Shown here: positions 50,591-58,781 of the stretch, piece by piece | How the letters are laid out: the number at the start of each line of letters is the position of its first letter | Position numbering within the stretch: position 1 is the first letter of the stretch | NCBI RefSeq assembly: GCF_049674955.1 | Contig: NZ_CP187232.1 | Coordinates: forward strand, 4,402,001-4,466,000 | Length of the DNA: 64,000 nucleotides | DNA from: Sphaerisporangium viridialbum | Lineage (GTDB): Bacteria > Actinomycetota > Actinomycetes > Streptosporangiales > Streptosporangiaceae | Direction of reading: 5' to 3' | Position numbers and translations under genes: made by a program | The notes under the pieces: generated by a model | What the model was told of the DNA's origin: nothing | Seen by the model: the letters and a program-made list of their open reading frames with translations, nothing else | The model's database searches: none

Positions 50591-50826
50591 GACACGTTGA
50601 GGACGGCGCGCCCGGAGACGACCCGCCCGGCGTGCTGCGCGTGCAGCGGGCCCGCGTCGGCCGCGTGCTGTTCGTCGGCTCCCACGTCCACAGGGTGCTC
50701 GACTAGCAGCTGCGCGAGCGCTACCCGGCCGCCGCGGTGGTGGCCAGCGCAGCCCCTCCCCGTGACTGGCTCGCCGAGGTCCGCGAACACGCCGGCGCCT
50801 ACCTCTCGCCGTCGTCTCGGTCGTGA
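50545..50826 (+). pseudogene. Hypothetical frame interrupted by TAG
   Basis: A single frame reads PGVLRVQRARVGRVLFVGSH, VHRVLD, stop (TAG 50704-50706), QLRERYPAAAVVASAAPPRD, WLAEVREHAGAYL. The two parts look continuous, so the TAG probably replaces a sense codon. No family recognised. Confidence 0.4.
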
Positions 50827-50870
50827 CCGTCCGGGACCTCGAGGTGCCGGGGCTGCTGCAAGATGAGCGG

Positions 50871-51338
50871 ATGACTTCTGAGGACTGCGCGCAGTGCGGC
50901 GGGCTGTGGACCGCCCGCAAGAAGGCGCCGAACTACGACCACATCCACCGCGCCGAGACGCTGCCCCGCGCCCAGCACACCGAAAGCCACATCGTCGTGC
51001 ACGGCTACGCGGTCGGCATGGGCGGCCAACTCCCGCAGATGTGGGTTTTCTTCGAGCACATGGAGCCCGCGCTGGTGTTCGGTCGTGCCGGGCGGATGTC
51101 CAGCTACGACATCAGCGGCTACGGCGTGTACGAGGCCGCGCGAGAGACGCGCTACGACCAGCGGCGCCGCGACGACGTGACCACCCTGCACGTGAACGTC
51201 GCCGCCGATTCGCTGGACCGCCGCGAGGGCGAGCGCGAGGTGTTCACCCGCTGGGTGCGCGGGTGCGATCTGGCGTCCGCTCACTTCGAGCCGCCGCCCG
51301 GCCGCCGAGCCGCCGCCGCATCCCGTGCCGGCGGGTGA
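50871..51338 (+). CDS. Hypothetical mobile-element protein
   Basis: The 155-residue frame starts MTSEDCAQCGGLWTARKKAP and includes HIVVHGYAVGMGGQLPQMWV, FFEHMEPALVFGRAGRMSSY and VTTLHVNVAADSLDRREGER. A CAQC pair at the start could bind zinc. GTG 50823 is an alternative upstream start. The frame shows typical third-position GC and no internal stops; it is followed 10 bp later by another short gene in the same direction. Function unknown. Confidence 0.5.
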   Translation: MTSEDCAQCGGLWTARKKAPNYDHIHRAETLPRAQHTESHIVVHGYAVGMGGQLPQMWVFFEHMEPALVFGRAGRMSSYDISGYGVYEAARETRYDQRRRDDVTTLHVNVAADSLDRREGEREVFTRWVRGCDLASAHFEPPPGRRAAAASRAGG

Positions 51339-51347
51339 GCAACCGAC

Positions 51348-51605
51348 ATGGACGACCCCGAAGAGTTCCCCCGGCCCCGGCCGCGCAACCCGTGCCCCAG
51401 GACGTCGGGCACGGACGACGCCGAGAAGTTGCCCCGGCCGCTGTTGGTCGGCCGCGACTCTGACCGTGTGTTCAACGAGCTGTACCGGCAATGGGCTAGC
51501 GAGCACGACGCCGACCCCGATGAGGACCCGGAGTTTCTCCGCGCCTGGCGACGCGCCACTGGACACGACCCGGAGACCGGGCTGCCCGCCGACCATCCGC
51601 AGTAG
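51348..51605 (+). CDS. Hypothetical acidic small protein
   Basis: The 85-residue frame starts MDDPEEFPRPRPRNPCPRTS and ends EFLRAWRRATGHDPETGLPA, DHPQ. It is Pro/Asp/Glu-rich. It starts 9 bp after the stop of the preceding gene. No family was recognised. Confidence 0.5.
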   Translation: MDDPEEFPRPRPRNPCPRTSGTDDAEKLPRPLLVGRDSDRVFNELYRQWASEHDADPDEDPEFLRAWRRATGHDPETGLPADHPQ

Positions 51606-51701
51606 CCGGCACGTCCCGGTGCCTGCCTTACTTCATAAAGCCCGCTACATCGCATAGCGCGAACGCTGCCGCCGGGAGCGTGCTTGGCGCAGGATGGCCC
51701 G

Positions 51702-52588
51702 ATGACCTCCCCCGCTCTCCGGGTGCTCCTCGCCGTCCGCACCCGGGTCGTCGATGACCACATGTTCGCCGTCGACCAGCCCGGCCGGCCGCCGGCCACC
51801 TTCCGGCTGCAGCTGTTCACCGCCCCCGGCGCGTCGCCGTGGCCACCCAGACCGTCATGGAAGGCCTGACGCTGGTCAACGCCGCCGAACAGTACGTGAG
51901 CGAGGTGTGGCGGCGGCACTGCGCCGACTCGGCCGAGCCGCCCATCTGGATCCAGCACCAGCTCACCCCCAGCGGGCGGCTCGATCACCTGTCCCTGGTC
52001 ACCTTCACCCAGACTGGCCCCTTCCAGGTGCAGGCCCCGAAATGGAGGCCGGTGAGCGACCTGCAGCTGGCCGAGCTCGTCGGGGCGCCCGTCGATCCCG
52101 AGCGCGGTGAGGGCTACCGGCCCCGGCCGCCCGAGCCCGAGCCGCGGCCCTACTACCGGGTGATGTGGGTCGCCGTCTTCCCCCGGCCCGAGCCGTTCCG
52201 CGAGGACGAATGCATGCCGGCCGGAATCGACTGGCGTCTGCGCCTGGCCCGCCAGCTCGCCCCGCGAACCATCGTGCGTGACTGCTGCTGGTATCACGGC
52301 GGCAACTGGCACCGTGCCTCCGCGACCGCGATCCGCCTGGTCCGCCGCGCCGAACGTGACGGCGTCCCGGTCGATGACATCCACCAGTCCGTCATCGACG
52401 CCGCCGAAGCCGAAGGGATGTCGCAGTGGGAAGTGGACGCGGTCGCCAGCCTGGCCGGCCTGGCCGACGCCATCCAGATCACCCGCTTCGTCGGCTGGCG
52501 GAAGACCTCCTACATCAACGGCCAGCACCGCTCGCAGGCGATGCTCGAGGCCGGAGTACGCCGCACCGTCACCCTCGACTGGCGCTAG
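51702..52588 (+). pseudogene. Hypothetical protein with C-terminal ParB-like motif, frameshifted
   Basis: ATG 51702 gives MTSPALRVLLAVRTRVVDDH, MFAVDQPGRPPATFRLQLFT, APGA. Near 51832 one base appears to be missing; the next frame continues VAVATQTVMEGLTLVNAAEQ and runs uninterrupted to 52588. Near the end, TSYINGQHRSQAMLEAGVRR resembles the ParB-type GQHR..AL..AGV box. If the shift is a sequencing error, the product is about 295 residues; otherwise ATG 51839 gives 249 residues. Confidence 0.6.
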
Positions 52589-52608
52589 CCCTGATCGCCG
52601 CTTGCTGC

Positions 52609-52725
52609 TCAGGGGCCGGGGTGGTTGTTGCCGTAGAACCTGTGCGGCGTCTTGCGGTTCGAGCGGGCCACGTAGAGGATCTCGGGCGCGTTCTCCGCCA
52701 GCTTGCTCAGTCTCTGTGCATGCAC
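52609..52725 (-). pseudogene. C-terminal coding remnant
   Basis: The minus strand reads RLSKLAENAPEILYVARSNR, KTPHRFYGNNHPGP and a stop. Codon third positions look coding, but no start is present within a sensible distance. Family unknown. Confidence 0.3.
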
Positions 52726-52795
52726 GCGACATCGTGGGTCATCTGGCTCAGAAGATGCGTCGGCGAGTGGGATACTCAGAAGTGAGGCAGCGTGC

Positions 52796-53054
52796 GTTCT
52801 AAGGCTTGGGATGTGGCGCTGACCAGGGTAGAGAAGGCCTCGGCGTCTGGAAGCGCCGGGGCTTCTCCCTTTTCCGTGGGGGTCTGCAGGGGTGTGCCCC
52901 TTCCCACGTTTGTGCTGCAGGCATACCGTTCAGGCCATCGTCGGCTGTCGGCCGTGCGGGGCGGGGTCTTCCAGGACGTTTCATCCTGCCGCCGCACTTG
53001 GCCGATCGCTGGTCGAAAAGTCCACGTCCCAAGCCGAAGACGAACCTTTGGAAC
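52796..53054 (+). ncRNA. Structured leader upstream of small membrane protein/Crp genes
   Basis: The outer stem pairs GTTCTAAGG (52796-52804) with CCTTTGGAAC (53045-53054) and GGCTTGGGATGTGG with CCACGTCCCAAGCC (53022-53035); GACCAG pairs with CTGGTC (53009-53014). Inside are hairpins at 52826-52869, 52875-52908 (with nested GGGGTGTGCCCC) and a TGCGG/CCGCA stem near 52955-52995. The stem closes 6 bp before ATG 53061. A multi-branched RNA leader is the simplest reading; no known riboswitch class was recognised. Confidence 0.6.
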
Positions 53055-53060
53055 AGCGTC

Positions 53061-53240
53061 ATGCATTCTGACCTCTCACCCTCCCTTCTCGTCGGCGCAC
53101 TGGTCACGCTCACCTTTATTGGCCTGGCCCTCTACATCGTGCGCACTACCCCCGCCGGTACCCGGGCACGGGTCCTGACCGCAACCGCGACTCTGATGGC
53201 CTCTCTGCCCGCCGTGTTGCTCGCCTTATACGGGCGGTGA
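53061..53240 (+). CDS. Small membrane protein (59 residues)
   Basis: MHSDLSPSLLVGALVTLTFI, GLALYIV, then RTTPAGTRARVLTATATLMA, SLPAVLLALYGR gives two membrane helices with a short basic loop. It overlaps the Crp-family gene by 4 bp (GTGA) and has the large structured leader directly upstream. No family recognised; probably a regulatory partner or membrane sensor for the following regulator. Confidence 0.7.
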   Translation: MHSDLSPSLLVGALVTLTFIGLALYIVRTTPAGTRARVLTATATLMASLPAVLLALYGR

Positions 53241-53995
53241 GGACGGTGACCGTACCGCTTCCCGATCGCCATCCAGAGCCCCACCCTCGGAACTTCTGGG
53301 GCATGCTCACCCCGCAAGAACAGAGCACGCTGCGCACTCGTAGCACCGCGAGTCGTCATAGAGCAGGCGCGGTCATCGTTGCTGAGGGCGCCGCCACCAA
53401 CCGGGTGACCATCATCCGTTCGGGCTGGGCCAAAGCCACCGTGATTAAGGCCGACCGGCCGGTTCTGCTGCGGTTGTACGGGCCTGGTGAACCCATCGGC
53501 ATTTCGGCTGCGTTCACTGGCACGGCTCCCGCCGAGACAGTCACCGTCACCTGCTTCGAGCTGCACGCGATGAGCCTGCCGGCCCGTAGTTTCGCCGACT
53601 TTCTGCGCCGGGCCCCCAACGCCTCCACTGCCCTGCATCGCCTGCAACAGTGGAGGTTGGAGGAGGCCGACCGGCTCCGCGCCCTCCGCGACTACCCCAC
53701 CGCCGCGCAGCGACTAGCCGGGCTACTCGTAGAGCTCTGCCGACCAGAAAACGACCCCATCCACCATTACGACGGAACCATCAGCGTTCCCACGAGCTAT
53801 GCCGCCCTCTCCCAGCAGGACTTGGGAAGCTGGATTGGCGACTCCCGCAAGACTGTTGTCCGTGCCATGTCCGACCTGCGGAACATGCAGCTGACCCGCC
53901 CCATGCTGGCCCGGCACGTCAACATCACCGCTCCTGATCGGCTTCGCGCATTCGCCGAGGCCGCCGACGCTGGGCGCCCCATCCCGTTGCCCTGA
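53237..53995 (+). CDS. Crp/Fnr family transcriptional regulator
   Basis: The 252-residue protein has a cyclic-nucleotide-binding-like beta-roll (LRTRSTASRHRAGAVIVAEG, TIIRSGWAKATVIKADRPVL, LYGPGEPIGISAAFTG) and a C-terminal Crp-type winged helix (SVPTSYAALSQQDLGSWIGD, SRKTVVRAMSDLR). The R-x-S/T phosphate-binding cassette of cAMP binders is not obvious, so another ligand or none is likely. GTG 53237 is coupled to the small membrane protein. Confidence 0.88.
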   Translation: MRTVTVPLPDRHPEPHPRNFWGMLTPQEQSTLRTRSTASRHRAGAVIVAEGAATNRVTIIRSGWAKATVIKADRPVLLRLYGPGEPIGISAAFTGTAPAETVTVTCFELHAMSLPARSFADFLRRAPNASTALHRLQQWRLEEADRLRALRDYPTAAQRLAGLLVELCRPENDPIHHYDGTISVPTSYAALSQQDLGSWIGDSRKTVVRAMSDLRNMQLTRPMLARHVNITAPDRLRAFAEAADAGRPIPLP

Positions 53996-54179
53996 CCGGC
54001 GCCGCGGACCCCGCCGGGCGAGCGCGAGGCGTTCACCCGGCGGGCGGTCGGGGCCAGGGGCGAGCGGGTCCGCCAGTGCACCCGCGGCCGGTCGCCTGTG
54101 CGTGCCAGGGTCGGCTCGTGTGTGTCGTGGGCCGATGTCGGCTCTCACACAATGCTGATTATGTGAGATCTTGGGTCGC

Positions 54180-55364
54180 GTGAGCGAGATCATCCCCACG
54201 GCTGTCATCCGGCCCGCCGCCTCCTCCACCGCACCCGCCGGCCGCCCGGGCGCCCTGGCGTTCCCGGCGCCCATGGTGGCCACCGTGGGCGACGTCCCGG
54301 GCCTGGCGCCGCGCCGGGCCTGCGGCGACGGCGGGGAGGTGGCCGGCGCCGACGTCGACACCATCGACGCGCTCCCGGCCGCCGCCTGGTCGACGGTCGC
54401 GGCGTGGCTGCGCGCGGCCAAGGCCGCCACCACCCGCCAGGCCCGCCTGGCCGACACCGCCGCGTTCGTCCGCTGGCTGGCCGCCGAGGCCCTCGGCGTC
54501 GGTCTGCTGGAGGTCACCGAGGACCACCTGACCCACTACCGCGATACCATCGCCACTGGTACCGCCCGCGCCGGCCTGGCCCGCCCTGGCCGGCCGCTCG
54601 CGCCCTCCACCATCGCCCGCCGCCTGTCCAACGCCTCCAGCCTGTACGCCTACGCGGTGCGCCGCCGCGTCCTGGCCGCCAACCCCGCCGACGTCGTCGA
54701 CCGGCCCGAGGTCTCCACCATCGGCACCACCCCGGCCCGCACCGTCACCGAACAGACCGCGCTTGTCGACGGCGCCGAGGCAATCGCCACCCGCCACCCG
54801 GTCGACGCCGCCGCCGTCGCGCTGCTGGCCGTGTGCGCCGTGCGCGTCGGCGAGCTGGTGGCGCTCACAGTCGGCTCGGTCGCCCTCGATGCCGGGCACA
54901 CCGTGATCCTGTTCCGCCGCAAGGGCGGCAAGACCGACCGCCTGCCCGTCCCGCCCCGGGTCCGCGCCCTGCTCGACGCCCTCTTGCACGGCCGCGCCCC
55001 GGGCGAGCCGCTGTTCACCCGCGACGACGGCCGCCCCTTCGACCGGTGGCGGATGACCACCGCGCTGCGCCGCGCCGCCACCGCCGCCGGCGTCGACCCA
55101 TCCCGGCTCACCCCGCACACCGCCCGCGCCACCGCGGCCACCGCGCTGCTGGACGCCGGAGTGCCGATCGCCGACGTCCAAGAGATGCTCGGCCACGCCT
55201 CCCCGGTCACCACCCAGCGCTACAACCGCGGCCACCGCAAACTCGACGGCCACGCCGCCTACCGCATGGCCGCCATCCTTGCTGGCGGACTGAGAGAAGC
55301 AGGAAAGATCCCGTTATGGCGTGGAAGCTCATCAGCCGCGTGCCGAACCCCTGGGGTGAGGTAG
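54180..55364 (+). CDS. Tyrosine recombinase/integrase (XerC/D-like)
   Basis: The protein of about 394 residues has an N-terminal core-binding domain (TTRQARLADTAAFVRWLAAE; PSTIARRLSNASSLYAYAVR) and a catalytic domain: first Arg in CAVRVGELVALTVG (about 221), Lys in FRRKGGKTDRLPV, H-x-x-R in TPHTARATAATALLDAG (about 313), LGHAS (about 337) and nucleophile Tyr in TTQRYNRGHRKLDGHAAYRM (about 347). All catalytic residues are present. GTG 54180 was chosen; TTG 54171 is possible. It overlaps the next gene by 49 bp, so its last about 16 residues are also coding there. Confidence 0.9.
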   Translation: MSEIIPTAVIRPAASSTAPAGRPGALAFPAPMVATVGDVPGLAPRRACGDGGEVAGADVDTIDALPAAAWSTVAAWLRAAKAATTRQARLADTAAFVRWLAAEALGVGLLEVTEDHLTHYRDTIATGTARAGLARPGRPLAPSTIARRLSNASSLYAYAVRRRVLAANPADVVDRPEVSTIGTTPARTVTEQTALVDGAEAIATRHPVDAAAVALLAVCAVRVGELVALTVGSVALDAGHTVILFRRKGGKTDRLPVPPRVRALLDALLHGRAPGEPLFTRDDGRPFDRWRMTTALRRAATAAGVDPSRLTPHTARATAATALLDAGVPIADVQEMLGHASPVTTQRYNRGHRKLDGHAAYRMAAILAGGLREAGKIPLWRGSSSAACRTPGVR

Positions 55365-56374
55365 CGGTGACAGACGACGGTAGGAGCATCACCCCGAAGG
55401 TCAAGGCATATATGGACCGGATCGCGGAGGTGGCGACCAAGCGGGACTGCGTGTCACGCCGACACCACTACGTGCCCCAGTCCTACCTGCGGGCATGGAG
55501 CCCAGACGGCAAACGCGTCCGCGTCCTGGACACAAGGAACGGAATCGACAAGCTGCGCGGCCTGCGCGACACCTGCGTCCAGGAGAACTTCTACCGGGTC
55601 ACCGACCCCAAGACTGGGCCGCACAACCAGGTCGAGGCCATGCTCGGGGTCATCGACGATGAGACGGCCGTCCTACTGGAGAAGCTCCGCAGTTGGAAAC
55701 CCGGTGACGATGTTCAGTTCGGCGACTTCATGTCGCTATCAGTGGTGATGGGACTGCAGCGCAACCGGACACCGCAGGCTAGACGCCAAATCGCCAGCAT
55801 GGAGGACTGGTCGACACGCAGAGCCGGTCAGCCCGCCCAGGAACTGACCACGGACTACTACGTCGATGTGCTGTTCCGCGCGATGTACAAGGCGGCTGAC
55901 CAAATCTCCCTACGTCAACTTGAGCTGTGGGATGACCCTCAGGACCGATTCATCACCTGTGATCAGCCGGTCTTGTTCTCCCGGGATGGCTCTGCTGGGA
56001 CGCCGTCGATGCTCACCAGCAGGTACGTGTGGTGGCCCATCAGCCCGCACCGTCTGATCGCCTTCAGCGAGGTTCACCGGGGCCAGAAGGTTGTGCATCG
56101 TGTCGTTACGCGTAGGGAGGTCGACGAGGTACGCACCACGTTCATCAGGGGCGCGGAGTCGGCGATCATCGCCTTGCCCGAGGACCGGGACCTCCCGGCG
56201 GGCAAGCGGCTGCACAAAAGACCTCAACTCCAGGTCGAATGCCAGCGCCTTAATGTACGAGAGTGTGGACTGCACCTCGGGTGGGGCAGCTACGGCACGG
56301 GTCCCCTGGACAAGGCTTGCCAGCCACTATGCGCGGTGGCGGCGCTGAACCGACACAGCGAACTCACATCCTGA
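55316..56374 (+). CDS. DUF4238 family protein
   Basis: The 352-residue protein contains RRHHYVPQSYLRAWSPDGKR, the DUF4238 start, then NQVEAMLGVIDDETAVLLEK, FGDFMSLSVVMGLQRNRTPQ, ITCDQPVLF and MLTSRYVWWPISPHRLIAFS, the usual order in the family. DUF4238 is of unknown function and scattered in bacteria, often in mobile or defence neighbourhoods. ATG 55316 lies inside the integrase gene, implying coupled translation. Confidence 0.88.
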   Translation: MAWKLISRVPNPWGEVAVTDDGRSITPKVKAYMDRIAEVATKRDCVSRRHHYVPQSYLRAWSPDGKRVRVLDTRNGIDKLRGLRDTCVQENFYRVTDPKTGPHNQVEAMLGVIDDETAVLLEKLRSWKPGDDVQFGDFMSLSVVMGLQRNRTPQARRQIASMEDWSTRRAGQPAQELTTDYYVDVLFRAMYKAADQISLRQLELWDDPQDRFITCDQPVLFSRDGSAGTPSMLTSRYVWWPISPHRLIAFSEVHRGQKVVHRVVTRREVDEVRTTFIRGAESAIIALPEDRDLPAGKRLHKRPQLQVECQRLNVRECGLHLGWGSYGTGPLDKACQPLCAVAALNRHSELTS

Positions 56375-56437
56375 TGAGGCTCCCAGGCAGTGAAGGAGGC
56401 ACGCGATGTCCGGCGCCCTTCTTGTCGGCGGCGCCTG

Positions 56438-56824
56438 ATGCCCGAACAGGCACGGCAAGACCGACCGAGCCGCAATCGGTCTCCCGCCCCGCCGGTGGCC
56501 CCGGTGGCTGGTGTGCAGCAGGCCCTGGCCGTCATCGCCGCCTCCGCCCGGGCCGCCTACGCCGGTGGCGCGCACCTGCGGGTCCGCTCCTCGGGCATCG
56601 TCCACCAGGTCGCGATGACGCGCTGGCTGGGCGGGGAGCTCATGCCGGGCCCGGCGTGCATGGTCGGCGTCAGCGGCTGGGATCCAGGCGCCGCGCACCC
56701 CGACCGGGGCGAGGTCACCTGCAGGCGATGTCTGAAACTCAACCAGCACGACCCGGCGACGGATCAGCTGGAGCTGTTCGACCTAGACTCCGGCCCCGGG
56801 CCGGAGCAGCTCACCGCCTGGTAG
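56438..56824 (+). CDS. Hypothetical mobile-element protein with Cys pair
   Basis: The 128-residue frame starts MPEQARQDRPSRNRSPAPPV and includes VQQALAVIAASARAAYAGGA, VSGWDPGAAHPDRGEVTCRR, CLKLNQHDPATDQLELFDLD. A TCRRC pair and preceding His may bind zinc. The acidic end precedes a coiled-coil pseudogene. No family recognised. Confidence 0.5.
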   Translation: MPEQARQDRPSRNRSPAPPVAPVAGVQQALAVIAASARAAYAGGAHLRVRSSGIVHQVAMTRWLGGELMPGPACMVGVSGWDPGAAHPDRGEVTCRRCLKLNQHDPATDQLELFDLDSGPGPEQLTAW

Positions 56825-56851
56825 CGCGCCGCTGACCGGACGGGCAGGCCG

Positions 56852-57549
56852 ACAGCCTCGCAGTGCGACCGGCGCATCACCTACACCGGGACGGATTGGC
56901 CACGCGAGTACTGCGGACCGCCGGATCGGGTGTGCCCGGACGGCAAGACATGCAAGGCCAAGGCGGCCGAGGAGCGCCGGGCCGCTCAAAGCGCCGGGGT
57001 CGACGGCGCCCTGTCGATGTACGCCGCCACCGCTCACCGCGGTGATGCCGGCGCTGGTCGAGCACGCCGCCGCGCTGCAGGAGGTCCCCGAGCGCCTGGC
57101 CGGCGAAGCCGCCGTACGCGACCGCGATCAGGCCGTCGAAGCCCGGCGGGTCGCCGAGCAGATGGCCCGCGACGCCGAAGCCGACAAAGAGCGGCAGGTC
57201 CGCGCCGCATGGCGCGAGGCCGCCGAGCAACGCGCCAGCGAGCAGACTGCCGCCGCCATCCACGCGCCCTGGAGGCCAAGCGCCGCGAGCATGAGCGCGC
57301 CGACCAGCTGGCGGCCACCAACCACGCTGGACAAGCAGCTCGCCGCGACCAAGGCCTCCGCCGCAGCCGCGACCCAGCACGCCGAAGACGTCCGCGCCGA
57401 TGCCGCTCGTTAGCGGGAGGCGCGAGGCCTTCGAGGCTCGTATCGTCGCGCTGCAGGTGACTCGGGAGGAGCTGCGCCGGCGGGCCGAGGCCGACCTGCT
57501 GACCGCTCGGGGGAGCTGGCGGCCGCACCTCCCCGGCGGACGACGGTGA
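56852..57549 (+). pseudogene. KfrA-like coiled-coil protein, multiply frameshifted
   Basis: Reading across frames gives QCDRRITYTGTDWPREYCGP, then ALVEHAAALQEVPERLAGEA, ARRVAEQMARDAEADKERQV, RALEAKRREHERADQLAATN, LDKQLAATKASAAAATQHAE, DVRADAAR and EAFEARIVALQVTREELRRR. The Cys-containing start plus Ala/Glu/Arg coiled coil is the pattern of KfrA-like plasmid proteins. At least four frame changes are needed, so the gene is dead or the region is poorly sequenced. Confidence 0.6.
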
Positions 57550-57601
57550 AGACCGATGACCGCCACCACCGCGGCGATGCCTACATTGCTCGCCGCACGT
57601 A

Positions 57602-57630
57602 AGCACTCCTACATTCCGATGTAGAGTGCT
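57602..57630. promoter_or_regulatory. Inverted repeat, probable operator
   Basis: AGCACTCCTACAT, TCCG, ATGTAGAGTGCT is an almost perfect dyad with one bulged C. It stands alone in the intergenic region after the KfrA relic. Repeated GCTAAG/CTTAAG motifs follow up to 58050. Confidence 0.5.
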
Positions 57631-57748
57631 AAGTACCTGCACGTTAAGACCTTCGTCTGAACGTGCTAACCAGCAGAAAACCTCGCGCCCGGCGACCAAC
57701 CAGATGCGCGAGGCTTCCGCTACCTGCGACGTGGAGCGGGTCCGGTGG

Positions 57749-57862
57749 TCAGCTGAGCCCGTTCCCGCCGTGGATGATCTCCGCGAGCGTCAGTAACACG
57801 CGTACCGCGAGCAGCCCCAGCTCCGCCAAGACCTTCCTCTTGTGCCGCTTCTCGTCCTCCAT
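57749..57862 (-). CDS. Small amphipathic or membrane-associated protein (37 residues)
   Basis: ATG 57862 is preceded by AAGGAGGT at a good distance, the strongest ribosome site in this part of the window. The product MEDEKRHKRKVLAELGLLAV, RVLLTLAEIIHGGNGLS has a charged basic start and one hydrophobic helix. It is shorter than usual gene-caller limits. No family recognised; small type-I-toxin-like or regulatory peptides have this shape. Confidence 0.55.
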   Translation of the reverse strand: MEDEKRHKRKVLAELGLLAVRVLLTLAEIIHGGNGLS

Positions 57863-58142
57863 CGCTACCACCTCCTTGGTGCCACAAAGGCCCCATATTC
57901 GAGGCCTCGGGGTCGGTCCCCGCGCGGAGGATCGACAGCCGGAGTGCAGGCAACTTCTGGAATCGGGAAGCTGGGAACTACCCTAAGTGCCGCAGCGCGT
58001 CGGTGAGCGCGCGTTTAGGTGCTTAAGCCCAGGTCAGACGCTAAGTCACTGCTACAAAGGGTCCTGTTGTCAGTGGTGGTGACGTGCGTGAACGCAACCT
58101 TGGTAAGGCGAAGCTGGCCTCAGGGCCACACTTTTCAACTAC

Positions 58143-58174
58143 CTATCGCAGATAGCCAGTGGCTTCTGCGATAG
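58143..58174 (+). terminator. Perfect-arm hairpin
   Basis: CTATCGCAG and CTGCGATAG pair exactly with an inner AGCC/GGCT step, about 280 bp after the small minus-strand gene start. Its gene assignment is unclear. Confidence 0.4.
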
Positions 58175-58199
58175 CTCGGGGAGGGCCGCTCGTGGGGGG

Positions 58200-58337
58200 G
58201 CGGTTCACCGAATCGGTTTGCGTCCGCAGGCGCCCGCGCTCGGTGCGGTCACCGAGGCCTTCGTTGCGATCATCGACTACGGCAAGACTGCCCGCTCCTA
58301 CGCCATCGCCCTGGTCGCTGAGTTCGGCGAGCCTTGA
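58200..58337 (+). pseudogene. C-terminal coding remnant
   Basis: The frame reads LRPQAPALGAVTEAFVAIID, YGKTARSYAIALVAEFGEP and a stop at 58337. It has coding-like codon use but no start; the upstream part of the gene is missing. Confidence 0.4.
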
Positions 58338-58349
58338 GGATGTCGCCGG

Positions 58350-58673
58350 TTACGAGTGGTTGTCCGAGGGCGGGATCATCCCGTTGAAGATGGGCAGTCC
58401 GGCACCGAATGCTCCCCCACCGCCCAACAACGCCACCGGCCAGGTGTTTCCGGCGGCCAGGAGCAGAGCCACTGCGATCACAGCGATGACGCAGGCCGCG
58501 AGGAGCACGATGGCCGCGCGCATGGTCAATAGGTACATCGACTCTCCCAGTGAATGTGCGGGGACGACCACCGTCCCTCGCTGGCGAACGCGGCTCGACA
58601 ACGTCGTGAGCTGCTCAAACACCATCGTCAGGCCTCGATAGAGCAGTTGGTCCCTTCGGTTGAGAAAGGACAT
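58350..58673 (-). CDS. Hypothetical membrane protein
   Basis: The 107-residue frame starts MSFLNRRDQLLYRGLTMVFE and has two hydrophobic helices (MRAAIVLLAACVIAVIAVAL; WPVALLGGGGAFGAGLPIF). In-frame ATG codons at 58625 and 58535 could also start it. A CGCCTAGGCG palindrome (58678-58687) lies just upstream. Tail-to-tail with the preceding remnant. Function unknown. Confidence 0.5.
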   Translation of the reverse strand: MSFLNRRDQLLYRGLTMVFEQLTTLSSRVRQRGTVVVPAHSLGESMYLLTMRAAIVLLAACVIAVIAVALLLAAGNTWPVALLGGGGAFGAGLPIFNGMIPPSDNHS

Positions 58674-58781
58674 AGGTCGCCTAGGCGGTGATAGGTGATG
58701 TCTCGGAAAGTTGCGGCGTGCCAGGAGTTGTCAAACCTAGACTTTTGTCGCCATCGTGTGTCGGGACTGGGAGGAATGGCG

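Noticed and set aside
58000..58140. Possible tRNA or attachment site downstream of the integrase region
   Set aside because: No cloverleaf arms, T-loop or anticodon could be fitted; no matching direct repeat was found in the window.
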